Part shown: piece after piece, positions 1 to 7,046 of the stretch
Layout: the number at the start of each line of letters is the position of its first letter
Numbering within the stretch: position 1 is the first letter of the stretch
Assembly (NCBI RefSeq): GCF_045038405.1
Contig: NZ_CP173660.1
Location: 1,054,001 to 1,118,000 of the forward strand
DNA length: 64,000 nt
Direction: 5' to 3'
DNA from: Sellimonas caecigallum
GTDB taxonomy: Bacteria > Bacillota > Clostridia > Lachnospirales > Lachnospiraceae
Position numbers and translations under genes: made by a program
Notes under the pieces: generated by a model
Told to the model about the DNA's origin: nothing
Database searches by the model: none
What the model saw: only the letters and a program-made list of their open reading frames with translations

Positions 1-59
1 CAGCAAATACTTATATATGATAGAAATACATAGGTAAAACTTATGCGGTTTTCCATGGT

Positions 60-764
60 TTAAATGACATTGCCCCCTGATTTTGACCGTCTTTTTCCTG
101 TCTTGGACAACAAAATCGCCAAATAGTGCCCAAGGCACGCCCACATCCCCATCATAGCGATGTATTCTGCCAGAAATAATACAAGAGGCTGACTCATATC
201 AAAAAACACAAACATATTCCGTAAGAACAGATACGAAGCAATATCCTGTTTTACAAATACATAAATTCCAAACACGCTTACCGACAGTGCCAGTATGCGC
301 GCTGCATTGGTCCGAATCGCCGACGTCTTTTTGATTCCCGTCATTTTTCTCATCATTCCCATGATCATGCCCCAATGCAGGCCTATATGAATATTCATCA
401 AAATAAATCCCCAGTAGGCAGACAGCATATGAAGCGTTCTGGCAAAGCCCATCCCTCCCGATATCGGCAGGAACGCAAATACAGTCCTTGACATCATGAT
501 TCCACTTATCATAGAACCGATCATGGATAAGAGCAGCAAAAAATCTACTGTCGTCTGTACGATCCTCACTCCCGTAATCCTGCCTTTTGTCAGATTCCTG
601 TGCCAGTTCCAATTCAGCAGATGATGAAGGACAAAAAGCAGGAACATCGCTAAACCAAGCCATTCATGGACTTCCTCCCCTACCAGCATATAAGCCATCA
701 GCAAAAGAAGCAGTACTGCCATAACAAGATCCACTGTCATTTTTATGAGCATTTTGGGCTTCAT
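60..764 (-). CDS. DUF4405 membrane protein, cytochrome b-like
   Basis: A 234-residue integral membrane protein with about five to six hydrophobic segments. Histidines sit at membrane edges: EVHEWLG near residue 33, a following HH pair, LHMLSAYW near 112 and NIHIGLHW near 125. This layout matches the DUF4405 family, which resembles b-type cytochromes, so haem binding and transmembrane electron transfer are plausible but inferred. It is divergent from the LysR gene at 935. Its promoter (806-835) shares a 15-bp block with that of the exported flavodoxin at 2896-3975, so the two probably work together. Family assignment is fairly sure; the electron donor and acceptor are unknown. Confidence 0.75.
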   Translation of the reverse strand: MKPKMLIKMTVDLVMAVLLLLLMAYMLVGEEVHEWLGLAMFLLFVLHHLLNWNWHRNLTKGRITGVRIVQTTVDFLLLLSMIGSMISGIMMSRTVFAFLPISGGMGFARTLHMLSAYWGFILMNIHIGLHWGMIMGMMRKMTGIKKTSAIRTNAARILALSVSVFGIYVFVKQDIASYLFLRNMFVFFDMSQPLVLFLAEYIAMMGMWACLGHYLAILLSKTGKRRSKSGGNVI

Positions 765-805
765 CGTCTCATTCCTCCGCTTTCTGTATTTTTTTCTATA
801 TTTTC

Positions 806-835
806 AGTGTATCGATCTCATCCTGAAATGTCTAA
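806..835 (-). promoter_or_regulatory. Promoter of the DUF4405 gene with shared TTAGAC box
   Basis: On the minus strand, TTAGAC (830-835) is followed by 18 bp and TACACT (806-811). The surrounding block GTATTAGACATTTCA (824-838) recurs exactly at 4078-4092 in front of the flavodoxin gene. It lies in the divergent LysR intergenic region, where such regulators usually bind. Confidence 0.55.
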
Positions 836-879
836 TACTTATATTGGATTTTAATAAATGCTCTTTAAGCATTTCTTTC

Positions 880-909
880 TTGACCGTCTTTTCTTTCCCG
901 TGCTACACT
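880..909 (+). promoter_or_regulatory. Candidate promoter of the LysR gene
   Basis: TTGACC at 880-885 and TACACT at 904-909 with an 18-bp spacer precede the LysR start at 935. GAGGAGG at 919-925 is its ribosome-binding site. Confidence 0.45.
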
Positions 910-934
910 GAAAGAATCATGAGGAGGTATCAAT

Positions 935-1819
935 ATGGAGATTCGTGTACTAAAATATTTTCTGATGGTCGCGCGTGAGGAAAACATTACCCATGCCGCT
1001 GAACTGCTCCACATCACACAGCCTACTCTTTCCAGACAGCTGATCCAGCTTGAAGAGGAATTAGGCGTAAAACTGTTCCAGAGAAGCAAACACCGCATCA
1101 TCCTTACCGAGGCCGGAATGCTTCTGCGCCGTCGTGCAGAAGAGATTGTTTCGCTGTCCGAAAAAACGGTGGAAGACATGCATCACAAGACAAGTCAGCT
1201 TACAGGCAAGATCTCTATTGGGAGCGGCGAACTCAAAAGCTCACAGTTTCTTGCGGAACTGATCACATCTTTTCATAAAGAACATCCCCAGGTACAGTTC
1301 GAAATTTACAGCGGAAATGCGGATAATATCAAAGAACGGATCGATCGAGGCCTCCTGGACATGGGGCTTCTGGTAGAGCCGGTAGACATTTTAAAATATA
1401 ATTTTGTCCGAACACCGTTTAAAGAATGCTGGGGAGTCCTCGTAAACGAAGATTCTGATCTTGCTGAAAAGAAAGAAGTGACGGCCCAGGAACTGGTCCG
1501 CTTTCCCGTGATCATGACACAGCGTGAAATTGTAAGAAACGAGCTTTTAAACTGGTTTGGAGACTATTCCGAGCAGCTTCAGAATATCGCGTCTGGGAAT
1601 CTTCTCTACAATCTCGCCGCTCTTGCCAGATGCCGCCTTGGCAGCGTCATTACCTTGGAGATGAACTGCTCCTATGACGGTCTGCGGTTTATTCCTTTTA
1701 ATCCAAGACTTGAATCAGGAACGGTTCTTGTCTGGAAAAAGGCTCAGGTATTCTCCCGCGCCAGCAATGCATTCATTGACTATACCCGCCAGTATCTTTC
1801 AACTCTTCGCAATGATTGA
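935..1819 (+). CDS. LysR-family transcriptional regulator
   Basis: A 294-residue protein of the usual LysR length. The N-terminal winged helix-turn-helix covers about residues 1-60 (MEIRVLKYFLMVAREENITH, then TQPTLSRQLIQLEEELG). A periplasmic-binding-protein-like effector domain follows from about 90. The start is fixed by a strong GAGGAGG 9 bases upstream. It is divergent from the DUF4405 gene and lies in an island where three promoters share a TTAGAC box; it is the leading candidate to control them. The inducer is not readable from sequence. Confidence 0.9.
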   Translation: MEIRVLKYFLMVAREENITHAAELLHITQPTLSRQLIQLEEELGVKLFQRSKHRIILTEAGMLLRRRAEEIVSLSEKTVEDMHHKTSQLTGKISIGSGELKSSQFLAELITSFHKEHPQVQFEIYSGNADNIKERIDRGLLDMGLLVEPVDILKYNFVRTPFKECWGVLVNEDSDLAEKKEVTAQELVRFPVIMTQREIVRNELLNWFGDYSEQLQNIASGNLLYNLAALARCRLGSVITLEMNCSYDGLRFIPFNPRLESGTVLVWKKAQVFSRASNAFIDYTRQYLSTLRND

Positions 1820-1867
1820 GCAAAACAAAAATACCTTTCAGGCATTTATTGAAATTGAATATAAGCA

Positions 1868-1897
1868 TTAGACATAGATTCATATACCGACTACAAT
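1868..1897 (+). promoter_or_regulatory. Promoter of the MerR-cupin pair with shared TTAGAC box
   Basis: TTAGAC (1868-1873), an 18-bp spacer and TACAAT (1892-1897). The upstream stretch AATATAAGCATTAGACAT matches the DUF4405 promoter block with one difference (T for C), in the same position relative to the -35. Confidence 0.55.
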
Positions 1898-1981
1898 AGA
1901 ATTGTTCAAAAAAATACTCATTTTGTACGGTATCTCCTATATCGCCGAACAGAAAACCGGCATGCAGAGAGGAGGGAACAA

Positions 1982-2347
1982 ATGACGATCGACGAGGCAA
2001 GCGAGCGTTACAACATACCTCTTGAAATTCTTCACGAGTATGAGCGCTGGGGACTGTGCGGAGCAGTCAAAAAAGTGATGGGTTCCTGGCAGTACGACGA
2101 TACAGATTTGGAGCGCCTGAGTCTGATCATGACACTCCACGAGATCGGTTTTGAAATCTCAGAAATAGAGACATATATGAAATTACTGCTGGAGAATGAA
2201 AGCAGCAAAGATCAGCGCCTTCAGATGCTGGAGCTGAAACGGCAGAATCTTCTGGACGAGATCCATTTCCGCGAGAAACAACTGACCCATCTGGATTATC
2301 TCCGCTATAGTATTCGTAAAAACAAAAAAGAAAATCAGATTGTTTAA
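1982..2347 (+). CDS. MerR-family transcriptional regulator
   Basis: A 121-residue protein with an N-terminal MerR winged helix (EASERYNIPLEILHEYERWG) and a C-terminal coiled coil from about residue 75. It is short and has no recognisable effector domain, typical of small MerR proteins. A GAGAGGAGGGAACAA ribosome-binding region precedes the ATG. It lies 12 bp upstream of the cupin gene and is almost certainly cotranscribed with it. What it senses is unknown. Confidence 0.85.
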   Translation: MTIDEASERYNIPLEILHEYERWGLCGAVKKVMGSWQYDDTDLERLSLIMTLHEIGFEISEIETYMKLLLENESSKDQRLQMLELKRQNLLDEIHFREKQLTHLDYLRYSIRKNKKENQIV

Positions 2348-2359
2348 GGAGAGATTACT

Positions 2360-2797
2360 ATGAAGATTCAGGACAAAGAAACATTCGACAAGGCAAACGT
2401 ATTTGGTCTCGGGCAGGAAAATTCTGCTTTTGCCCAATATTTTATCGGGAACTCTTATTTAAATCCACTCACAAAGCCGGGAGAAAGCACCATTGCTCTG
2501 GCTAATGTCACATTTGAACCGGGATGCCGTAACAATTGGCATATCCATCACGCCAAAACAGGCGGTGGACAGATCCTCATCTGCACAGCCGGAAGCGGCT
2601 GGTATCAGGAAGAGGGAAAGCTCGCTGTAAGTCTGGAACCGGGAACTGTTATTGTAATTCCACCGGAAGTAAAACACTGGCATGGCGCGAAGGCTGACAG
2701 CTGGTTTTCTCACATCGCTTTCGAAGTTCCGGGCACAGAGACAAACAACGAATGGCTGGAAGAAGTAGATGACGAAGCTTATTCAAAATTGCAGTAA
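2360..2797 (+). CDS. Cupin-domain protein
   Basis: A 145-residue single-domain cupin. Motif 1 is around residues 58-80 (WHIHHAKTGGGQILICTAG) with two metal-ligand histidines, and motif 2 around 101-115 (PPEVKHWHGA). Such proteins often sit beside MerR or LysR regulators in redox-stress islands and may bind a metal or a small reactive substrate. Catalysis is not shown by the sequence. It follows AAGGAGA and ends at a strong hairpin terminator. Confidence 0.8.
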   Translation: MKIQDKETFDKANVFGLGQENSAFAQYFIGNSYLNPLTKPGESTIALANVTFEPGCRNNWHIHHAKTGGGQILICTAGSGWYQEEGKLAVSLEPGTVIVIPPEVKHWHGAKADSWFSHIAFEVPGTETNNEWLEEVDDEAYSKLQ

Positions 2798-2812
2798 AAA
2801 ATAATGATCATT

Positions 2813-2857
2813 AAAAGGGAGCACAGTCATATCATTATCCTTGACTGTGCTCCCTTT
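2813..2857. terminator. Bidirectional terminator between cupin and flavodoxin genes
   Basis: A perfect 13-bp stem, GGGAGCACAGTCA (2817-2829) with its complement at 2842-2854. It is flanked by AAAA on the left and TTT on the right and sits between two convergent genes. Confidence 0.85.
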
Positions 2858-2895
2858 CCTCATTCATTTTGACTCTTTATTACACTGATGTCCTC

Positions 2896-3975
2896 TTACT
2901 CTGCCAGTGAAAGAGAAACCGTTACATCCCCTTCTCCAAGAATTGCCCGTAGCTCTTCTTCGTTAACGTCATTGATCTTTCCAAGACGTGTGAAATTCCA
3001 TGAATTCGGAGCGTAATAAATGACAAAGGAATTCCCCTGATATAAGATCAAGTCCCCTGCTTCTGTCGTGATCTGTTCATCGTTGGTCGGGAGACTCTGT
3101 CCCAGACTTCCCACTTTCTCCATATTTTCATAGTCCTGCATATTAAGCGTTACCGGTCCGTCGGCCAACATCTCCTTCAGTGCCTGAGCAGAAGAATTGT
3201 CCTCCAGTGTTGCTGTCAAAGTTGCATCGCCGATCTGAAGATTGAGTGTATCTCCATCTTCCTGGGAATCCGCTTTGTATCCCAACTCCTGTACCCACCG
3301 TACGATCTCTTCCCTGGAAGATGCCGCATCCTCCTCATAGCAGTCAAAAATTTGATCTGAAATCTCGGCATCCGGCACCGTATCTGTTATGATCTCCACG
3401 CTGTCGGCAAGTCCTCCTGTTCCGTGAGAGCAAAATAAGTAAATCTGTTTTCCCGCAAAATCATTTTCCTCAAGGAAAGATAGCAATGCCATAGGGACCC
3501 CGTACCACCAGTTAGGATATCCCAGAAAAACTGTATCGTACTGATCCAGATTTTCTACATTTTCCACAAGTTCCGGTCTTTCATCCTCCGCCCGCTCATC
3601 GTTGGCACGTTCCAAACATTCATCCCAATCACTTGGGTACGGATCCGCCACACGGATAGAAAAAAGATCGCCTCCTGTCTCCTCCTGGACCCAGCCCGCC
3701 AGCTGCTGGACATTCCCAGGTGGGATCACACTTGGAGATGTCGTTGCATCCACATCCTCCTCAAGTATTGCATTGTCCGCCCATGAAAAATATGCAATGA
3801 GAACTTTCCTCTGTGTTTCTGCTGTATTTTGGCTTTCGTTTCCATTTTCTGTATCTTCCTGCATCTGAACAGGACGACTTTCATCCGTTGATTCTTCTGT
3901 TCGTCCACTGCAACCTGCCAAAGATACTATAAGCGCTGATGCAAGCAGTGTCGCCATCCATCGTTTCTTCATCAT
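2896..3975 (-). CDS. Exported flavodoxin lipoprotein with C-terminal cyclophilin-like domain
   Basis: A 359-residue protein. Residues 1-22 form a lipoprotein signal with lipobox LAGC, followed by an acidic Ser/Glu linker and a flavodoxin-like domain from about 57 to 230 (VLIAYFSW, later FLGYPNWWYGVP and LFCSHGTGG). A cyclophilin-like fold follows from about 240 (TLNLQIGDATLTATLEDN to the end). The usual FMN phosphate loop after YFSW is degenerate and carries an insertion, so cofactor binding may be altered. Flavodoxins are normally cytosolic; this one should be anchored outside the membrane. It shares a promoter block with the DUF4405 gene, suggesting a joint extracytoplasmic redox role (inference). 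Confidence 0.8.
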   Translation of the reverse strand: MMKKRWMATLLASALIVSLAGCSGRTEESTDESRPVQMQEDTENGNESQNTAETQRKVLIAYFSWADNAILEEDVDATTSPSVIPPGNVQQLAGWVQEETGGDLFSIRVADPYPSDWDECLERANDERAEDERPELVENVENLDQYDTVFLGYPNWWYGVPMALLSFLEENDFAGKQIYLFCSHGTGGLADSVEIITDTVPDAEISDQIFDCYEEDAASSREEIVRWVQELGYKADSQEDGDTLNLQIGDATLTATLEDNSSAQALKEMLADGPVTLNMQDYENMEKVGSLGQSLPTNDEQITTEAGDLILYQGNSFVIYYAPNSWNFTRLGKINDVNEEELRAILGEGDVTVSLSLAE

Positions 3976-4059
3976 CTCTCCTCCTTCTCCTGATAATCTC
4001 TGCAGTTTGATAAATCAGACTGCTTCAGCTTCATTATTTGACTTTCATATTGTACCTTC

Positions 4060-4089
4060 ATTATAAAAAACACCTTTTGAAATGTCTAA
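4060..4089 (-). promoter_or_regulatory. Promoter of the exported flavodoxin gene with shared TTAGAC box
   Basis: On the minus strand, TTAGAC (4084-4089), an 18-bp spacer and a perfect TATAAT (4060-4065). The 15-bp block at 4078-4092 is identical to that at 824-838. Confidence 0.65.
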
Positions 4090-4142
4090 TACCTCTGAAA
4101 CATATCAAAAAATGCCTATTTAGTATTTTTATGATTCCCAAA

Positions 4143-4187
4143 ACAGGGGCGCAGTCAATGTATCTGTATCACTGGCTTCGCCCCTGT
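4143..4187 (-). terminator. GC-rich hairpin, possible terminator
   Basis: ACAGGGGCG (4143-4151) pairs with CGCCCCTGT (4179-4187), with partial inner pairing and a short T tract on the minus strand. It lies between the stranded tRNA terminator and the flavodoxin promoter, so it would block read-through into that gene. Confidence 0.5.
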
Positions 4188-4235
4188 CTGTATTGCCTTA
4201 TTTGACTGATGACATATTGCATCAGAATCACAAAA

Positions 4236-4263
4236 AAACTCAGAAACTTTCGCTTCTGAGTTT
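4236..4263 (-). terminator. Native tRNA-Cys terminator, stranded by the prophage
   Basis: On the minus strand this is a 10-bp stem built around CTCAGAA/TTCTGAG followed by a run of T. It lies 3 bp beyond the 27-bp att repeat. In the uninterrupted chromosome it would directly follow the tRNA-Cys 3' end, which now lies about 37.6 kb away. Confidence 0.8.
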
Positions 4264-4265
4264 AG

Positions 4266-4292
4266 AAGAGGCGCAGACCGGATTTGAACCGG
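4266..4292. other. attL core (27-bp direct repeat)
   Basis: Identical to 41899-41925. The repeat covers the T arm and acceptor 3' strand of tRNA-Cys plus three bases beyond the discriminator base. Integration therefore leaves a complete tRNA at the right end and only a 3' fragment here. Confidence 0.9.
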
Positions 4293-4336
4293 ATTCTTTC
4301 GTATTAATATAGTATTACCATTACTATACATATGCG
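4269..4336 (-). other. tRNA-like remnant spanning attL
   Basis: Read on the minus strand, phage DNA next to attL gives CGCA, which can pair with the acceptor strand, then a perfect D-arm-like hairpin GTAT-10 nt-ATAC (4312-4329) containing GG, and then the intact T arm. The anticodon arm does not pair well and the first two acceptor pairs fail. It is therefore probably a decayed or mimic tRNA rather than a working gene. Confidence 0.35.
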
Positions 4337-4411
4337 AACACCCTTATAAATACGCAATTTCTTGATTTCATGCTACTACGTAAAGACAATCATTTATACT
4401 AAAAAACAAAG

Positions 4412-4434
4412 CTATGCAACACGAATTGCAACAC
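4412..4434 (+). repeat. Left copy of 23-bp repeat, candidate integrase arm site
   Basis: Exactly identical and in the same orientation as 41842-41864. Each copy contains GCAACAC twice, 12 bp apart. The copies lie inside the prophage near both att cores, as expected for arm-type binding sites of a tyrosine integrase. The role is inferred. Confidence 0.5.
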
Positions 4435-4452
4435 GAAGATGATACAATATTT

Positions 4453-4475
4453 CCCCTCCGGAGTTACCGGAGGGG
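4453..4475 (-). terminator. Hairpin overlapping the end of the XRE gene
   Basis: CCCCTCCGG (4453-4461) pairs with CCGGAGGGG (4467-4475). The stop codon TAA of the XRE gene lies across the loop. The T tract downstream is weak (AAATATTGTAT), so termination may be partial. Confidence 0.55.
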
Positions 4476-4676
4476 ATCAACGTCTAACAAATCCTCTATA
4501 TTACAGTTTAGGGCTTTCGAAAGCTTGTACAGCGTCTCTCCAGAGGCTTTGTTGATGTTCCTTTCTCCTTGCTCGTATTTTTGTATCATCCGTACATTAA
4601 CGTTTGTTAGATTTGCGAGACCACATTGTGTGATACCTCTATTTGTTCTGATTTTTTTGAGCTTGTTTTCACTCAT
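4464..4676 (-). CDS. Small XRE-family DNA-binding protein
   Basis: A 70-residue single helix-turn-helix domain (KLKKIRTNRGITQCGLANLT, then MIQKYEQGERNI and a typical ALNCNIEDLLD end). It is the last prophage gene before attL and is read leftward after three small genes. Such proteins are common as accessory repressors. It may bind the operator-like sites at 5551-5650 upstream of its own gene cluster; that link is inferred only from position. Confidence 0.8.
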   Translation of the reverse strand: MSENKLKKIRTNRGITQCGLANLTNVNVRMIQKYEQGERNINKASGETLYKLSKALNCNIEDLLDVDPLR

Positions 4677-4740
4677 ATTTTCTACCTCATTTGTTTTTAT
4701 CTATCCAATATTTTACTTATTTTGTCTATCATTTCCGTAA

Positions 4741-4926
4741 TTAATTATTTTCTTCTGCTACAACTTCCCAATCTGCCGGGCAAGAACCGTTTTCAGTTCC
4801 ATCTGTCAAGAAATCTCCGTCTTTCATTTCTGCAATTCTTTCTGCGGAAATTCCTGTGATCTTCTCTACTTCTTCCGGTGTATTAACTACGATTTGATTG
4901 CTTTCTGGATTGATGATGTATAACAT
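4741..4926 (-). CDS. Small acidic protein of unknown function
   Basis: A 61-residue acidic protein (MLYIINPESNQIVVNTPEEV, then KITGISAERIAEMKDGDF). A GAGAGGAAAACAAA region precedes the ATG. I do not recognise a domain. It lies in the leftmost prophage cluster between lysis genes and attL, a usual place for genes expressed in the lysogen. Confidence 0.65.
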   Translation of the reverse strand: MLYIINPESNQIVVNTPEEVEKITGISAERIAEMKDGDFLTDGTENGSCPADWEVVAEENN

Positions 4927-4982
4927 TTTGTTTTCCTCTCTTTCTCCCCGTATTTCCGATAGGTCAGATTTATTAATGATCC

Positions 4983-5168
4983 TTATTTCCAGAACGTATC
5001 ATGAAAACTTTTAAAATCTTCGTCCGCTTTGTTCCTTGTGTAAGTTCTTTTTCTCTTATCTGTCTTGCGTCTCATAGGTAATCCGTGCATTTTTCTGTCG
5101 TTGTTTGTGTAACAAACTTTCGGATATTCCTTTCTCCAATCATCTAATACATTAAAATAACCTGTCAT
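4983..5168 (-). CDS. Small basic protein of unknown function
   Basis: A 61-residue protein, strongly basic in the middle (MRRKTDKRKRTYTRNKADED) with aromatic residues at both ends. GGGGAGAAAGTGAGGACACT precedes the start. It looks like a nucleic-acid-binding peptide by charge only; no known fold is visible. It belongs to the same leftward cluster as its neighbours. Confidence 0.6.
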   Translation of the reverse strand: MTGYFNVLDDWRKEYPKVCYTNNDRKMHGLPMRRKTDKRKRTYTRNKADEDFKSFHDTFWK

Positions 5169-5217
5169 AGTGTCCTCACTTTCTCCCCGCTTTACCCGGC
5201 GGGGACGGGTAATGTAC

Positions 5218-5517
5218 TTATTTTTTTAAAATTTCATTTTTTACTTTCATGCTAAGTTCGGTTGCACTGACCCTAAAAGCACTTGTAAGCATGGAATAGT
5301 ATTCCCTACCGTGTAAGTTGTTTAAATTTTTCATTGCGTCGATAATGTCTCCGGCGTATGCTTCGGAAAAAAGCTTGTTATATTTGTTTAAAATCAGATC
5401 TCGGATAATATCCTGTTTTTCTTTTTCCGGGATCATTGCGATAAGGCTTTCCATTTCTTCATTAAATCTTTCTACAAGTTCCTCTGCCCATTTGATTTGC
5501 TTTTCAGTTCCTCTCAT
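5218..5517 (-). CDS. Hypothetical helical prophage protein
   Basis: A 99-residue, mostly helical, charged protein (MRGTEKQIKWAEELVERFNE at the N-terminus). Similar short proteins starting with a GTEKQIKWAE motif occur on Firmicute plasmids and phages without known function. It is the first gene of the leftward cluster. AACGGAGGAAAACAAA precedes the ATG, and two promoters with operator-like repeats lie just upstream. Confidence 0.7.
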   Translation of the reverse strand: MRGTEKQIKWAEELVERFNEEMESLIAMIPEKEKQDIIRDLILNKYNKLFSEAYAGDIIDAMKNLNNLHGREYYSMLTSAFRVSATELSMKVKNEILKK

Positions 5518-5550
5518 TTTGTTTTCCTCCGTCCTTTATCTTATGTCTAT

Positions 5551-5579
5551 ATTATACACCTGTAGGGGTATGATGTCTA
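5551..5579 (-). promoter_or_regulatory. Proximal promoter of the leftmost prophage cluster
   Basis: On the minus strand, TAGACA (5574-5579), a 17-bp spacer and a perfect TATAAT (5551-5556). The spacer holds ATACCCCTACAGGTGTAT, nearly identical to the element in the distal promoter. The -35 is overlapped by an inverted repeat at 5575-5593. Confidence 0.7.
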
Positions 5580-5593
5580 TTGACATAATAGAC
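5575..5593. promoter_or_regulatory. Operator-like inverted repeat
   Basis: GTCTATT-5 nt-AATAGAC is a perfect 7-bp inverted repeat overlapping the -35 of the proximal promoter. It probably binds a dimeric repressor. Confidence 0.5.
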
Positions 5594-5621
5594 AAAAATT
5601 GGATGTGTTTTTCGGTTATTT

Positions 5622-5650
5622 TATATACCTATAGGGGTATAATAAGACAA
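5622..5650 (-). promoter_or_regulatory. Distal promoter of the leftmost prophage cluster
   Basis: On the minus strand, TTGTCT (5645-5650), a 17-bp spacer and TATATA (5622-5627). The spacer holds ATACCCCTATAGGTATAT, matching the proximal promoter element in position and sequence. Confidence 0.6.
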
Positions 5651-5678
5651 AAAGAAAAGGGGTAGGAAATCCCGCCCC
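5651..5678 (-). terminator. Terminator of the lysis genes
   Basis: On the minus strand, GGGGCGGGATTTCCTACCCC forms a hairpin just after the amidase stop and is followed by TTTTCTTTTT. It separates late transcription from the constitutive-looking cluster promoters immediately beyond it. Confidence 0.7.
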
Positions 5679-5684
5679 TCTGTC

Positions 5685-6485
5685 TTACGGCAGCTTATTG
5701 ACCGGTTTCAGGTCGATAACCTGCTTCAACCTCATGTACCACGGCGCACTCGATGTCCAATTGTAAAACGGCATGTCATGTCCGTTATTGTCTTTGTAAA
5801 TTTCCTGCAAAATCCTCATCTGATCCGAATTCGTAAGTGCTACAATCCGATTCCCGTCAAAGTAGTATACCGTTGCGTTACCGTCAACTTTAAACATACA
5901 TTTCATTTCTGATTCTTCCTTTCTTTCTGATATGTCTTCTTTGATTTCTTTATTCAGGATCCCTTCTACAATCGCCTTGGCACATTTCTTCGCATTCCAG
6001 TGATCCGCATCGTCTTTATCATCCACAAAGCAGCACTCCACAAGAAGTGCCGGGGAGTTTGTATTTGCAAGCACGTAGAGATCTGTATCATATTTTGTTC
6101 CCCTGTTCCGGATACCAAGCTCCCTTGCGATATTGGCACAGATGCGGTCGGAAATCGCCTTCGTCCTTGTATCATAATTCCAGACTTCTGTCCCGCCGGT
6201 GCTCTTATCCCCTTTGTAGTCGTTTCGGCCGCTGTTGAGATGGATGGATATGTCAAGCGCCACGCTGTGCTGGTTGCATTTTGCAACAATCTTCTGCAAA
6301 CATCCATCTTTTGTAGTATTGACTTCACAAGTACAATCATAAACCGTGTGTCCTTCGGCCCGGAGAAGCCGGATGACCTCGTCTTTCACGATCCGATCTT
6401 CAACGGATTCCTTCAGGATGCCCACGGCTCCGGAAGCCCCTTTCCCCTGTGGGCAATGCCCTGCATGTACGTTGTAGACTGCCAT
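5685..6485 (-). CDS. Endolysin: N-acetylmuramoyl-L-alanine amidase (Amidase_3)
   Basis: A 266-residue protein. Residues 3-175 match the zinc-dependent Amidase_3 fold: HAGH near residue 7-10, the SVED region near 28, SIHLN near 81, and the catalytic VECCF near 150. It cleaves the amide bond between MurNAc and the peptide stem to release phage. The tail (about 185-266) lacks a clear SH3 or LysM repeat but contains a short segment, VYYFDGNRIVALTN, that may bind the wall. It sits 2 bp after the holin gene, the classic lysis pair. Confidence 0.9.
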   Translation of the reverse strand: MAVYNVHAGHCPQGKGASGAVGILKESVEDRIVKDEVIRLLRAEGHTVYDCTCEVNTTKDGCLQKIVAKCNQHSVALDISIHLNSGRNDYKGDKSTGGTEVWNYDTRTKAISDRICANIARELGIRNRGTKYDTDLYVLANTNSPALLVECCFVDDKDDADHWNAKKCAKAIVEGILNKEIKEDISERKEESEMKCMFKVDGNATVYYFDGNRIVALTNSDQMRILQEIYKDNNGHDMPFYNWTSSAPWYMRLKQVIDLKPVNKLP

Positions 6486-6487
6486 GA

Positions 6488-6961
6488 TTACTCCTCCTTG
6501 TCTTTATTTTCCTGATTCACTACTTTATCCGCGACCTCCAGCCCTTTCACAAGGATTGTCGGCACATTGTATCCTGCTTCCACAAAATTCTCCAGAATGG
6601 ATCGAATCTCATTGATAATCAAAGAAGCCAGGACGAACCAGCCAAGAAGAGTCGTCACGCCTAAATCAATTCCAATCGCCTTCCCAATCTCAATAAAAAC
6701 AGCGGATGCTCCAAACGCAACCATGATCATCAGCCAGTATCCCAGCTTTTTCAAAACGCCTTTCCATCCGGCCATCGAGTTTTCTCTTCCTGCCATTCGG
6801 CTTTTCATCCAGCCAGTCATCCAATCTGCCACGTTGAGCAGCAAGAATGCCACAAAAAGAATCCAGTGTTCTCCTAAAACATAAGAAAGGATAGCCACAA
6901 TTGTTCCTACCACTACATTGTATGCATCAATAAATGTTTCCGCAAAATTCATTTTTTTCAT
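6488..6961 (-). CDS. Phage holin
   Basis: A 157-residue protein with about three to four membrane segments: VVGTIVAILSYVLG, LFVAFLLLNVADWMTGW, then YWLMIMVAFGASAVF and TTLLGWFVLASLIINE. The VADWMTGW motif and charged C-terminus fit the toxin-secretion/phage-lysis holin family (Holin_4). I chose the ATG at 6961 because GGAAAGTGAGGAT precedes it; the longer upstream frame has no good site. It permeabilises the membrane so that the adjacent amidase reaches the wall. Confidence 0.88.
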   Translation of the reverse strand: MKKMNFAETFIDAYNVVVGTIVAILSYVLGEHWILFVAFLLLNVADWMTGWMKSRMAGRENSMAGWKGVLKKLGYWLMIMVAFGASAVFIEIGKAIGIDLGVTTLLGWFVLASLIINEIRSILENFVEAGYNVPTILVKGLEVADKVVNQENKDKEE

Positions 6962-7046
6962 ATCCTCACTTTCCTTTCCAGTATAGTAATCTATGCACAA
7001 AAATAAGACCGGTTCACGGTCTCGCTCTAATCTCCATATATGCCTT

